Of a stretch of 64,000 bases of DNA, positions 30,042 to 37,976 are shown piece after piece. The notes beneath the pieces were generated by a model. It saw only the letters and a list, made by a program, of their open reading frames with translations, did not search any database and was not told the DNA's origin. Numbering within the stretch: the stretch's first letter is position 1; each line of letters starts with the position of its first letter. Origin of the DNA: GAS188 sp044445965 (GTDB lineage: Bacteria > Pseudomonadota > Alphaproteobacteria > Rhizobiales > Beijerinckiaceae); contig JBIOEJ010000002.1 of NCBI GenBank assembly GCA_044445965.1, positions 43,903-107,902 of the forward strand, in the 5' to 3' direction. Both the position numbers and the translations under genes were made by a program.

Positions 30042-30890
30042 ATGAAGCTCGTCCGATTTGGCAAACCCGGCAAGGAAAGACCGGGTCTCATCGATGGCGA
30101 TGGCAAAATCAGGGATCTGACCGATATCGTGCCCGACATCACGGGTGAGACGCTCGGACCGAGGACGCTCGCCAAACTGCGCAAGATCAAGCCGCATTCC
30201 CTGCCGCTCGCGAACTCGCGTTCGCGCATCGGGCCTTGCGTCGCTCGTGTCGGCAACTTCATCGCGGTCGGGCTCAACTTCGCCGATCATGCGGCGGAGA
30301 CCGGCGCGAAGATCCCCTCCGAACCCATCCTCTTCAACAAATCGCCCTCCTCGATCATCGGACCCAACGACCAGGTCGTGATCCCGAAGGGCTCGAAGAA
30401 GACCGACTGGGAGGTCGAGCTCGCCATCGTCATCGGCAGCCGCGCCCATAACATCACCGAAGCGCAATCGATTGCCCATGTCGCCGGCTATTGCATCTGC
30501 AACGATGTGTCGGAACGGGCCTGGCAGGCCGAAGGCACGGGCCAATGGACCAAGGGCAAGAGCTCGCCGACCTTCGGTCCGATCGGGCCTTGGCTCGTCA
30601 CCCCCGACGAGGTGCCGGATCCCCAGAACCTCGCCATGTTCCTCGACGTGAGCGGCAAGCGTCGGCAGACAGGCTCGACCAAGACGATGATCTTCGGGGT
30701 CAAGCATCTCGTGGCCTTCATCAGCAAATTCATGGTACTGGAGCCGGGGGACGTGATCACCACCGGCACTCCCCCTGGCGTCGGGCTCGGCATGAAGCCG
30801 CAGCTCTTCCTGAAGGCTGGCGATGTGATGCATCTCGGCATCGAGAAGCTCGGCGAGCAAACCCAGCATTGCGTCGCCTATAGCGGCTGA
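30042..30890 (+). CDS. Fumarylacetoacetate hydrolase family protein
   Basis: A 282-residue FAH-fold enzyme that hydrolyses or isomerises C-C bonds of 2-keto/1,3-diketo acids. Metal-binding signatures include VGLNFADHAAETG, KTDWEVELAIVIG (the Glu-x-Glu pair) and GYCICNDVSERAWQ; the C-terminal signature is ITTGTPPGVGLGMKP. ATG 30042 (MKLVRFGKPGKERPGLID) has AGAGGA upstream and matches the family start; the open frame beginning at 29748 is not credible. It resembles ureidoglycolate-lyase-like and 2-hydroxyhepta-diene-dioate isomerase-like members; substrate unknown. Confidence 0.85.
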   Translation: MKLVRFGKPGKERPGLIDGDGKIRDLTDIVPDITGETLGPRTLAKLRKIKPHSLPLANSRSRIGPCVARVGNFIAVGLNFADHAAETGAKIPSEPILFNKSPSSIIGPNDQVVIPKGSKKTDWEVELAIVIGSRAHNITEAQSIAHVAGYCICNDVSERAWQAEGTGQWTKGKSSPTFGPIGPWLVTPDEVPDPQNLAMFLDVSGKRRQTGSTKTMIFGVKHLVAFISKFMVLEPGDVITTGTPPGVGLGMKPQLFLKAGDVMHLGIEKLGEQTQHCVAYSG

Positions 30891-30896
30891 GCTATA

Positions 30897-30918
30897 GCGT
30901 CCGCGCGGCTGCGGACGC
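30897..30918. terminator. Hairpin between convergent genes
   Basis: GCGTCCGC, a 6-nt loop, and GCGGACGC form a perfect 8-bp GC stem 7 bp after the FAH-family stop. A second small stem (CTATAGC/GCTATAG, 30878-30897) overlaps the stop itself. The genes on either side converge, so a bidirectional terminator is plausible, but there is no T-run directly after the main stem; an A5 run (30935-30939) would read as T5 before the hairpin on the minus strand. Confidence 0.4.
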
Positions 30919-31045
30919 CTCCGCTTCGTTGCGGAAAAAGGGGTGCACCCAGAGGTCGGCCGCGCCGCATTCACGGTGACGCCTGTAGCACTCGCCGGAC
31001 CTCGATCTTGCCGAATTGGGCGTCGGCGGTCGAAACTCGCCAACG

Positions 31046-32740
31046 TCATGCCGGCCTTGCTCCGGCGTCGGCGACCATGATGTCCGCGAGTCGGCTGACC
31101 AGCACGATCTCGATGCTGCGATCGAGGCCGCGCACCTCCTCCCTTTCGATCTGGAGGCGCGTAATGTCGAGGGCCGCCCAATCGGCGGCGGCGCGCGAGA
31201 GGGCAAGCTCGGCGTCGCGGGCCTTGGCGATCGCCTCGAGCCGGCTCGCCACATTGACGACGGGGCCGATCACCGTCCTTGCGGCGGCTCGCCCGGCCCC
31301 GATCCGGCCGATCACCAGCCGGCCGGCATGCAGGCCCATGGCGATGCGCAACGGTTCCTTCAGCTCGGCCGCGAGGTCGCGATTGACGGTCGTGAGCTGG
31401 CGCTCGATCGCCGAGGCCGCGGCGACCGCCGCCCGACAGGCGAAATTGACCCCGCGCGGGTCGACGAACAGCGCCATCAGCCCATCGCCCATGAATTTGT
31501 CGATGCCGCCGCCCGAATCCTGGATGGCCGTGTTCGCGGCCGCGAAGAAGCGGTTGAGGATGTGCACGATGTCGTAGGCGAGCTTGCTCTCGCTGAGCGC
31601 CGTGAAGCCGCGAATATCGACGAATAGCACCGCCGCCTCGGCGTCCACGCCTTGGTCGTCCGCGGCTCGCCCCGCCGCCGCCGATGCGTCCGTCAGCGGC
31701 TGGACGAGCCGCAACACCGTGACGGCGCCGGTCGGACGCCATTGGCAGGCTAGGCGGATATCGGACACGGCGCCGATGGCCCGGAGCGTGCGCGCCTCGG
31801 CGTCGTTCGGCGGGCTCAGAGCGGCGGAATGCTCCAGAACCCGCACCCGGCAAGTCGAGCAGCGCGCCCTGCCGCCGCAAACCGAGACATGCGGCACGCC
31901 GAAGCTGCGGCTGATTTCGAGGAGCGTCGCCCCGATCGGCGCGCGCAAGGTCGGCCCCGCCACATAGGCGACGCTGACCCCGCCGGCCCGCCGTCGCCAC
32001 CACAGTACGCCCGCGAGGAGGAGGATCAGGCCGACGACTGGCGCGTAGAAGGCGAACTCGGCTTCGCTGCGCCAGGTGACGATCTTCGCCAACGCATCGG
32101 GGGGCGGCCCACGCAGCTCGGCTTTCAGTGCGTCGAACTCGACAGTGCCGGTGAGATCGCCGGTGAGGGCCCTGGCCTGCATCATCACGCCGGCAAGCGC
32201 CGCGAAGGGTATGAGCACCGCGCTTGTCAGCAAGAATGGGCGAAGCCTGTCGTACCAAGGCGCGAGCCGCAGCCAGAAATGCAGGCCGATGCAGCCATGC
32301 GTCCACACGATCAGCAGAAGGATCGTCTGGCCCGGCATGGTGGCGGGCCAAATCCGCGACAGCTCGTAAGGATAGCTGGTGGCGATGCCGAGCGCCGCGG
32401 CGGCGATGCGCGTGCCCACCAAATGCGGGAGGAGGAAGAACGGGATGGCGAAGCCGAACAGGATCTGCGCGATCTGCCAGCGCGGCATCCGCCAGCTTCG
32501 CACTCCCATGACCTTGCGCAACGCCAGGCCGACATGGACCAGGAGCGCCGCAAGGAGCACGGCGGTGCCCAGTTCCGAGCGCGTCACCGCGATGCGCCAC
32601 CTGTCGACCGCGATCATCGCTTCAAGGCTGATCAGGCCGACGGCGTGATTGAGAAAATGCGTGAGCGCGAAGGTGAACAGCACGAGGCCCGAGACGAGCC
32701 GCAGCCGCTGCACCAAGGAGCCGCGCCACAGCACGTTCAT
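31046..32740 (-). CDS. Class III adenylate cyclase with cytochrome-b-like anchor and ferredoxin domain
   Basis: A 564-residue fusion. Residues 10-250 hold about six membrane helices with His28, His32, His69, His106, His148 and His154, resembling a diheme-b (succinate dehydrogenase-type) anchor. Residues 255-345 form a plant-type 2Fe-2S domain with Cys288, Cys294, Cys297 and Cys332. Residues 365-550 are the cyclase: metal Asp375 (VDIRGF) and Asp419 (FMGDG), Lys415 for adenine, Thr489, Asn496 and Arg500 (NVASRLE). This layout recalls S. meliloti CyaC, a redox-regulated cyclase. It probably couples quinone or redox state to cAMP. ATG 32740 fits the first helix. Confidence 0.85.
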   Translation of the reverse strand: MNVLWRGSLVQRLRLVSGLVLFTFALTHFLNHAVGLISLEAMIAVDRWRIAVTRSELGTAVLLAALLVHVGLALRKVMGVRSWRMPRWQIAQILFGFAIPFFLLPHLVGTRIAAAALGIATSYPYELSRIWPATMPGQTILLLIVWTHGCIGLHFWLRLAPWYDRLRPFLLTSAVLIPFAALAGVMMQARALTGDLTGTVEFDALKAELRGPPPDALAKIVTWRSEAEFAFYAPVVGLILLLAGVLWWRRRAGGVSVAYVAGPTLRAPIGATLLEISRSFGVPHVSVCGGRARCSTCRVRVLEHSAALSPPNDAEARTLRAIGAVSDIRLACQWRPTGAVTVLRLVQPLTDASAAAGRAADDQGVDAEAAVLFVDIRGFTALSESKLAYDIVHILNRFFAAANTAIQDSGGGIDKFMGDGLMALFVDPRGVNFACRAAVAAASAIERQLTTVNRDLAAELKEPLRIAMGLHAGRLVIGRIGAGRAAARTVIGPVVNVASRLEAIAKARDAELALSRAAADWAALDITRLQIEREEVRGLDRSIEIVLVSRLADIMVADAGARPA

Positions 32741-32903
32741 GGAGCCTTCTGCACCGATTCGGCTGCTCCGGCAGATCCTGCCGGGATGGGTTGCCGCGAG
32801 ACAGCGGAGTTAGGGGTCAAGCCCGCCACGAGCAAGCGATCAAAGCCAGCCGCCGTTCACCATTGCGAGAGCCTGGCAGGTCATTCGCCCCGGAGGCGAG
32901 CCG

Positions 32904-33689
32904 TCACGGCCATTCGCGCGGATCGAGCTTGCCGTCGACGAATTTCGCCCAATCCGCATGGGTGCCGACGAAGGCGTTCTTGTCGATCCTGCCGGCGATT
33001 CCGGGAAGCGAACCCTTCTCCGTGTATTGCCAGAAATGCCAGCGCCGGTCGCCATAGCGCGTCGATGGGAAGCCCTTCACGCTACGCAGCCAAAAGGCGT
33101 AATCGTCGAAGGCGCCCTCGAGCACGTCGCGATGGAAATCGATGCTCGAATAGATGACCGGGCGCTTGCCGTAATAGCGTTCCAGCTCGTCCAGGAATAT
33201 CTGCATATCGGCAAGGATTTTCTCGCGCGGGGGGCGCAGGTGGCAAGTCTTCGATTGCGGGTTCCACTCCATGTCGAGCGCCGGCGGGAGTGCATCGGGA
33301 TCAACCGGCACATGCTCCTTGAACCAGGCGATCTGCTCCTCCACCGGCCGGCAGAAATAGTAGAAATGATAGGCGCCTCGGCGCAGGCCTGCCTGGCCCG
33401 CGCCCTCCCAATTCTCGTTGAACCTCTGATCGGCGACATCGCCGCCCTCGGTCGCCTTGATATAGGCGAAAGTCGTCCCGTCGGCTCGCACGGCGGGCCA
33501 GTCGATCGTGCCCTGGTAGTAGGAGACATCGACGCCATGGATCGGATAGCTGTTGGGCGTCGGGTCGGACGACAGGTCCATGGTCGACGAGCAAGCCGCG
33601 AGCCCGAACGCAATCGTCGCGCCAACCAGGGCGCCCAGAAGCGGCCAGCCGGACAACCGAGCGCCGCGGCGCTCTGTTTGGAATCTCAT
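32904..33689 (-). CDS. GH25 lysozyme-like lipoprotein
   Basis: A 261-residue GH25 muramidase-family protein. A hydrophobic leader ends in the lipobox LAAC (Cys33), so it is probably outer- or inner-membrane-anchored in the periplasm. The GH25 fold is seen in IHGVDVSYYQGTIDW (Asp54), FAYIKATEGGD, the catalytic DxE in ALDMEWN (Asp139, Glu141), and WHFWQYTEKGSLPG. It would cleave peptidoglycan glycan strands. It is divergent from a secreted polysaccharide deacetylase (33827), which may act on the same type of substrate. Confidence 0.88.
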   Translation of the reverse strand: MRFQTERRGARLSGWPLLGALVGATIAFGLAACSSTMDLSSDPTPNSYPIHGVDVSYYQGTIDWPAVRADGTTFAYIKATEGGDVADQRFNENWEGAGQAGLRRGAYHFYYFCRPVEEQIAWFKEHVPVDPDALPPALDMEWNPQSKTCHLRPPREKILADMQIFLDELERYYGKRPVIYSSIDFHRDVLEGAFDDYAFWLRSVKGFPSTRYGDRRWHFWQYTEKGSLPGIAGRIDKNAFVGTHADWAKFVDGKLDPREWP

Positions 33690-33826
33690 GACGCAACACC
33701 CATATCCGAATTCGCAGCGAAGTGAAATCGCCGCTGGCGGTGACGTTACAATTTTGCGTCATCGCCTTAACGAAGCGTTCACATGGCCCGCATGGCGCGA
33801 AGGATTGAGGAGTTGCGAGGTCGGGA

Positions 33827-34765
33827 ATGGCCCCGACGACCGGATATGGGAAAGCATTCCTTGCTGTTCTTCTGGGCGCCGCGATGGGTGAGGTGAGCGT
33901 GGGCGACATTGTTTCGCGCCCGTTGGCCCTCGGCGCTGTCATCGCCGCGCTGCTGTGCGCCTCGCCGTCCCCGGCGGCGCCGGCCTGCGGCCCGCAGGCG
34001 CTCGGCACCTCGCGCGTCATGCCGGTCGGCACGCAAGGCGGGCTCGAGGTCGGGCTCAAGACCTACCCGCGAACGCTCGCTCTTGCCGATCATGAGGTGG
34101 TTCTCACCTTCGACGACGGGCCGTTTCCCGCGACCACCGCGAGACTGCTCGACGTGCTGAAGGCGCAATGCGTGCGGGCCACTTTCTTCATGATCGGGCG
34201 GATGGCGGCCGAGGCGCCCGCGCTCGCCAAGCGCGTCGCCGACGAGGGCCACACGGTCGGCTATCATAGCTTCTCGCACCCGTTGATGCGCCTGATCCCC
34301 GCCGCGCGGGCACGCGCCGATATCGACCTCGGCATCAAGGCGGTCGACGAGGCCGTCTACGGCAAGGCCGGCGACAAGCCGCGAACCCCCTTCTTCCGCT
34401 ATCCGGGCTTCGCGGACGCGCCGGCGCTCAATGGCTGGCTCGCCTCGCGCGATATCGGCGTCTTCGGCGCCGATCTCTGGGCGGGTGATTGGTGGCCGAT
34501 GACGCCGCAAGACGAGGCGGCGGTGACGCTCGCTCGGCTGGAAAGGGAGAAGCGCGGCATCATCCTGTTCCACGACACGCGCGCCCAGACCGTCGCGATG
34601 ATGCCCGACTTCCTGCGCCAGCTGAAGGCGCGCGGCTACCGCATCGTGCATATCGTGCCGGGAGAAGGCCAGGCCGAGACGCGCGAGGCCGGCCCCGGTT
34701 GGTCGAGCGAGACCGACCGCGTCATCGCCGGCATCTTCGGGCGCAGGCACATCATGCGGAACTGA
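33827..34765 (+). CDS. Secreted polysaccharide deacetylase (NodB-type, CE4)
   Basis: A 312-residue CE4 deacetylase. An N-terminal hydrophobic segment (PLALGAVIAALLCASPSPAA) precedes the NodB domain: VLTFDDGPFPATTARLL (motif 1, catalytic and metal Asp), HSFSHP (motif 2, two metal His), FFRYPGF (motif 3, the usual R.P), GADLWAGDWW (motif 4) and IILFHD (motif 5). It would remove acetyl groups from GlcNAc or MurNAc polymers in the periplasm. ATG 33827 is the longest start; GTG 33899 (VGDIVSRPLALGAVIAALL) would give a more typical signal peptide. It ends 9 bp from the convergent aminotransferase. Confidence 0.86.
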   Translation: MAPTTGYGKAFLAVLLGAAMGEVSVGDIVSRPLALGAVIAALLCASPSPAAPACGPQALGTSRVMPVGTQGGLEVGLKTYPRTLALADHEVVLTFDDGPFPATTARLLDVLKAQCVRATFFMIGRMAAEAPALAKRVADEGHTVGYHSFSHPLMRLIPAARARADIDLGIKAVDEAVYGKAGDKPRTPFFRYPGFADAPALNGWLASRDIGVFGADLWAGDWWPMTPQDEAAVTLARLEREKRGIILFHDTRAQTVAMMPDFLRQLKARGYRIVHIVPGEGQAETREAGPGWSSETDRVIAGIFGRRHIMRN

Positions 34766-34774
34766 GGCGCCGGC

Positions 34775-36016
34775 TCAGACCCCGCCTCTCAGCCAATTTC
34801 CGAGCCGCTCGATGCCTTCCCGCACGCTCTCGGGCGCACCGGCGAATGAGAGGCGCATATAGCGGGCGCCACGCTCGCGGTCGAAATCGACGCCCGGCGT
34901 GATCGCGACCCCGGCTTCGACGAGGGCGCGGCGGCAGAACTCGACCGAATCATTGGTGAGGCGCGCCACGTCCCCATAGACATAGAAGGCGCCGTCGACC
35001 GGGAGAAGATCCGTCAGCCCGATGCGCGGCAACGCCTCGAGGAGAAGCGCTCGGCTCCGCGCATAACCCGCCCTCACGGCTTCGAGCTCGCGCTTCGCCT
35101 CGAAAGCCGCTTCCGCCGCGACCTGCGACACATAGGGCGGCGAGATGAACAGGTTCTGGGCCAGACGCTCGACCGGCCGCACCAGGCGTTCCGGCAGGAT
35201 GAGCCAGCCGATGCGCCAGCCGGTCATGCAGAAATACTTCGAGAAGCTGTTGACGATGATCGCGTCCGGGGCCGGCGTCAGCGCCGTCGTCGCCGGCGCG
35301 TCATACGTGAGGCCGTGATAGATCTCGTCGGAAACCAACCAGAGGCCGAGGCGCAGGCATTGCGCGGCGAGCGCCGCGATCGAGGCTTTGCCCATCATCA
35401 CCCCGGTCGGGTTCGCGGGGCTCATGACCAGCACGCCCTTGAGGGGTTTTGCCCGATGCGCCGCGGCGATCGCCCGCGGTGTCATCGCCCAGCGATCGGC
35501 TGGACCGGTCTCGATGATGACGGGCTCGATGCCGAGCGCCTCGAGGATATTGCGATAGGCTGGATAGCCGGGCGACGCGATGGCGACGCGATCGCCCGCC
35601 TCGAAGCAGGCGAGGAAAGCGAGGATGAAACCGGCCGAAGAGCCCGTAGTGACGGCGACGCGTCCCGCATCGACGCTCACCCCGTAGGCGTTGCCGTAAT
35701 GGCGCGCGATGCGCTCGCGCAATGACTGCAGGCCGAGCGCCGGCGTGTAGCCGATGCGGCCCTCATCGATGGCGCGCTTGGCTGCCTCGCGCGCGACCAG
35801 CGGCGCAGGCGCGCCGGGCTCGCCGAGCTCCATATGCACGACGTTGCCGCCCTTGGCCTCGATGGCGACGGCCTGCGACAGCACTTCCATGGCGATGAAG
35901 GGAGCGACGGCGGCGCGGCGCGCCGGCTGCGGGATCGCGGCATCGTGAGCGGGCGCCTCGCGGTCCGGCGACGCCTGATCGAGCGTCACGCCCGTTTTGC
36001 CTTGGCCGTGCCGCAT
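34775..36016 (-). CDS. PLP-dependent class I/II aminotransferase
   Basis: A 413-residue fold-type I aminotransferase. The Schiff-base lysine is Lys260 in NSFSKYFCMTGWRIGW; Asp230 in LVSDEIYHGL pairs with the PLP ring; MSPANPTGV contains the Asn; and the C-terminal RLSFAG holds the substrate-carboxylate Arg. It belongs to the aspartate/aromatic aminotransferase group common in rhizobia. The first ~35 residues are not conserved, so a later start (near VAPFIAMEVL) is possible. It is divergent from the DsbA-like gene. Substrate is not inferable. Confidence 0.85.
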   Translation of the reverse strand: MRHGQGKTGVTLDQASPDREAPAHDAAIPQPARRAAVAPFIAMEVLSQAVAIEAKGGNVVHMELGEPGAPAPLVAREAAKRAIDEGRIGYTPALGLQSLRERIARHYGNAYGVSVDAGRVAVTTGSSAGFILAFLACFEAGDRVAIASPGYPAYRNILEALGIEPVIIETGPADRWAMTPRAIAAAHRAKPLKGVLVMSPANPTGVMMGKASIAALAAQCLRLGLWLVSDEIYHGLTYDAPATTALTPAPDAIIVNSFSKYFCMTGWRIGWLILPERLVRPVERLAQNLFISPPYVSQVAAEAAFEAKRELEAVRAGYARSRALLLEALPRIGLTDLLPVDGAFYVYGDVARLTNDSVEFCRRALVEAGVAITPGVDFDRERGARYMRLSFAGAPESVREGIERLGNWLRGGV

Positions 36017-36087
36017 TCTCGGCTCCCTATCAATCTGTTATGGCCTGCTGGCGACGACCGCCGGTCGCGCTCTTCCAGGAGACCAAG

Positions 36088-36879
36088 ATGACCCGACCGA
36101 GAGGCCTTCTCGCCGCGTTCACGGCGGTTGTCGCGATGGCCACGCTGGTATTGCCGTCGCGGCCCGCGCGCGCCGACAACGCGCCGCTGTTCACGCCGGA
36201 GCAGAAGACCGCGATCGAGCAGTTGGTCAAGGGCTATATCATGGCCCATCCAGAGATCGTGCAGGAGGCGCTGCTCGAGCTCGACAAGCGCCAGAAGGAG
36301 GCCGAGAACGCCGCCGTCAAGACCGCGCTCAAGACGGAATCGAAGGCGATCTACGACACCGAGGCCGGCACGGTGGTCGGCAATCCCGGCGGCGATGTGA
36401 CGCTGGTCGAATTCTTCGACTACAACTGCCCCTATTGCCGCAAGGCGATGACGACCCTCGATGCCCTCCTCAAATCCGATCCGAAGCTCAGGATCGTGCT
36501 GCGCGATTTGCCCATCGTGCATCCGCCGGAATCGATCGAGGCCGCCAAGATCGCGCTGGCGGCCAAGAACCAGCTCTCGCCCGAGAAGTTCTGGGATTTT
36601 CACAAGAAGCTGTTCTCCGCCTCGCGCTTGGTGGCGAAAGCGCAAGCCCTCCAGGTCGCCAAGGAATCCGGTCTCGACATGGCGCGCCTCGAAAAGGACG
36701 CCGAGAGCGATGCCGTCAAGGCGGCGCTCACCGATTCGGACCGCTTGAGCCAGCTACTCAACCTGCGCGGCACTCCGGCCTTCGTGCTCGGCGACGATGT
36801 CGTTTTCGGGGCGCAGGAGGACGACGAGATGAAGGCGCAGATCGCTGCCGTCCGCCAATGCGGTCGGACGGTCTGCTGA
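36088..36879 (+). CDS. DsbA-family thiol:disulfide oxidoreductase
   Basis: A 263-residue periplasmic thioredoxin-fold protein. Signal peptide LLAAFTAVVAMATLVLPSRP is cleaved near ARA/DN. The active site is CPYC (Cys114, Cys117) in FFDYNCPYCRKAM, with the cis-Pro loop in LRGTPAFVLG. A helical N-terminal extension (about 35-95) precedes the fold, as in ScsC/Com1-like members. A C-terminal Cys pair (QCGRTVC) is also present. ATG 36088 follows AGGAGA at 6 bp; the longer frame from 36040 lacks a signal. It probably forms or isomerises disulfides in exported proteins. Confidence 0.88.
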   Translation: MTRPRGLLAAFTAVVAMATLVLPSRPARADNAPLFTPEQKTAIEQLVKGYIMAHPEIVQEALLELDKRQKEAENAAVKTALKTESKAIYDTEAGTVVGNPGGDVTLVEFFDYNCPYCRKAMTTLDALLKSDPKLRIVLRDLPIVHPPESIEAAKIALAAKNQLSPEKFWDFHKKLFSASRLVAKAQALQVAKESGLDMARLEKDAESDAVKAALTDSDRLSQLLNLRGTPAFVLGDDVVFGAQEDDEMKAQIAAVRQCGRTVC

Positions 36880-36999
36880 GCTTCGCGCAGGAGACCTGGC
36901 CGGATACGGTCCCGCACGCGGCCCTTCCCCTCTCCGCCTCGGGACGCTAGAAGCGGCTTGTTGCCGCATCTCGCGCGCCGAAGAGGTATCTCTGCCCGC

Positions 37000-37443
37000 A
37001 TGGCCGCCGTCCACGTCCTCAACGGACCGAATCTCAATCTTGTCGGCACGCGCGAGCCCGCGATCTACGGCCGGGTGACGCTCGCCGATATCGAGGCGCG
37101 CTGCCGCGCCAAGGCCAAGGCCTTGTCCCTCGACCTCTTTTTCGCGCAAACCAATCACGAGGGCGAGCTGGTCACCCAGATCCAGGAGGCGGGTCGGGCG
37201 AAGGCCGGGATCGTGCTGAACGCCGGCGCCTACACGCACACCTCCATCGCCTTGCACGACGCGATCCGCGGCGTCGACGCGCTGGTCATCGAGGTGCATC
37301 TGACGAATGTGCATGCGCGCGAGGGCTTCAGGCATCATTCCTATGTCTCGTCCGTGGCCAAGGGGGTGATCGCCGGATTGGGACCCTTTGGCTACGAAGC
37401 AGCGATCGAGGCGCTGGCCGATCTACTGCAACAGCAAACCTAG
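37000..37443 (+). CDS. aroQ: Type II 3-dehydroquinate dehydratase
   Basis: A 147-residue enzyme of the shikimate pathway that converts 3-dehydroquinate to 3-dehydroshikimate. Signatures are VLNGPNLNLVGTREPAIYG with catalytic Tyr23, Asn74 and His80 in VLNAGAYTHTSIAL, His100 in VIEVHLTNVHARE, and Arg111. ATG 37000 gives the standard length and start. It is followed 30 bp later by accB and accC, the aroQ-accB-accC order seen in many alphaproteobacteria. Confidence 0.95.
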   Translation: MAAVHVLNGPNLNLVGTREPAIYGRVTLADIEARCRAKAKALSLDLFFAQTNHEGELVTQIQEAGRAKAGIVLNAGAYTHTSIALHDAIRGVDALVIEVHLTNVHAREGFRHHSYVSSVAKGVIAGLGPFGYEAAIEALADLLQQQT

Positions 37444-37473
37444 GGCCGCCCGGCCGCGGAGACCTGAGAGAGC

Positions 37474-37938
37474 ATGCGCAAGCAAAACCCCTTCGACGCC
37501 GACAGCGTCCGCGAGCTCGCGAAACTGCTTGCCGAAACCGATCTCACCGAAATCGAGGTCCAGAAGGGGGATCTGCGGGTGCGCGTCGCCCGCAACGTGA
37601 CCTTGACGGTCGCAGCGCCTGCGATGGCTTCCCCCGCGGCGGCGGCGGCGGCTCAAGCGCCGGTCGAGCCGGCGGCCGCAGCGGCGAATGACGCGGCGCG
37701 CAAGGACAAGATCGTCACCTCGCCCATGGTCGGAACGGCTTTTCGGCGCCCCGCGCCGGAGGCCAAGCCCTTCGTCGAGCTCGGCTCCACCGTGAAGGAG
37801 GGGGAGCGCATCCTCCTGATCGAGGCGATGAAGACTTTCAACGAGATCACCGCGCCGCGTTCGGGCACGGTCAGCGAGATCCTGGTGGAGGACGGCCAGC
37901 CGGTCGAGTTCGGCGAGCCGCTGATGGTGATCGAATGA
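37474..37938 (+). CDS. accB: Biotin carboxyl carrier protein of acetyl-CoA carboxylase
   Basis: A 154-residue carrier. The biotinylated lysine is Lys120 in IEAMKTFNEI within the C-terminal biotinyl domain (about 78-154). The N-terminal part (DSVRELAKLLAETDLTEIEV) is the usual AccB docking region, and an Ala/Pro-rich linker (45-72) joins the two. A GAGAG ribosome site precedes the ATG. It sits between aroQ and accC and is presumably cotranscribed; AccB, AccC and the AccAD transferase (not here) form the first step of fatty acid synthesis. Confidence 0.95.
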   Translation: MRKQNPFDADSVRELAKLLAETDLTEIEVQKGDLRVRVARNVTLTVAAPAMASPAAAAAAQAPVEPAAAAANDAARKDKIVTSPMVGTAFRRPAPEAKPFVELGSTVKEGERILLIEAMKTFNEITAPRSGTVSEILVEDGQPVEFGEPLMVIE

Positions 37939-37976
37939 CGTGGACACTCCGCCGGCGAGCGTCGGTCTGAGGACGC

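Noticed and set aside
29751..32600. A 949-residue minus-strand open frame
   Set aside because: It is an Arg/Gly/Pro-rich shadow lying across the FAH-family gene and the cyclase in other frames.
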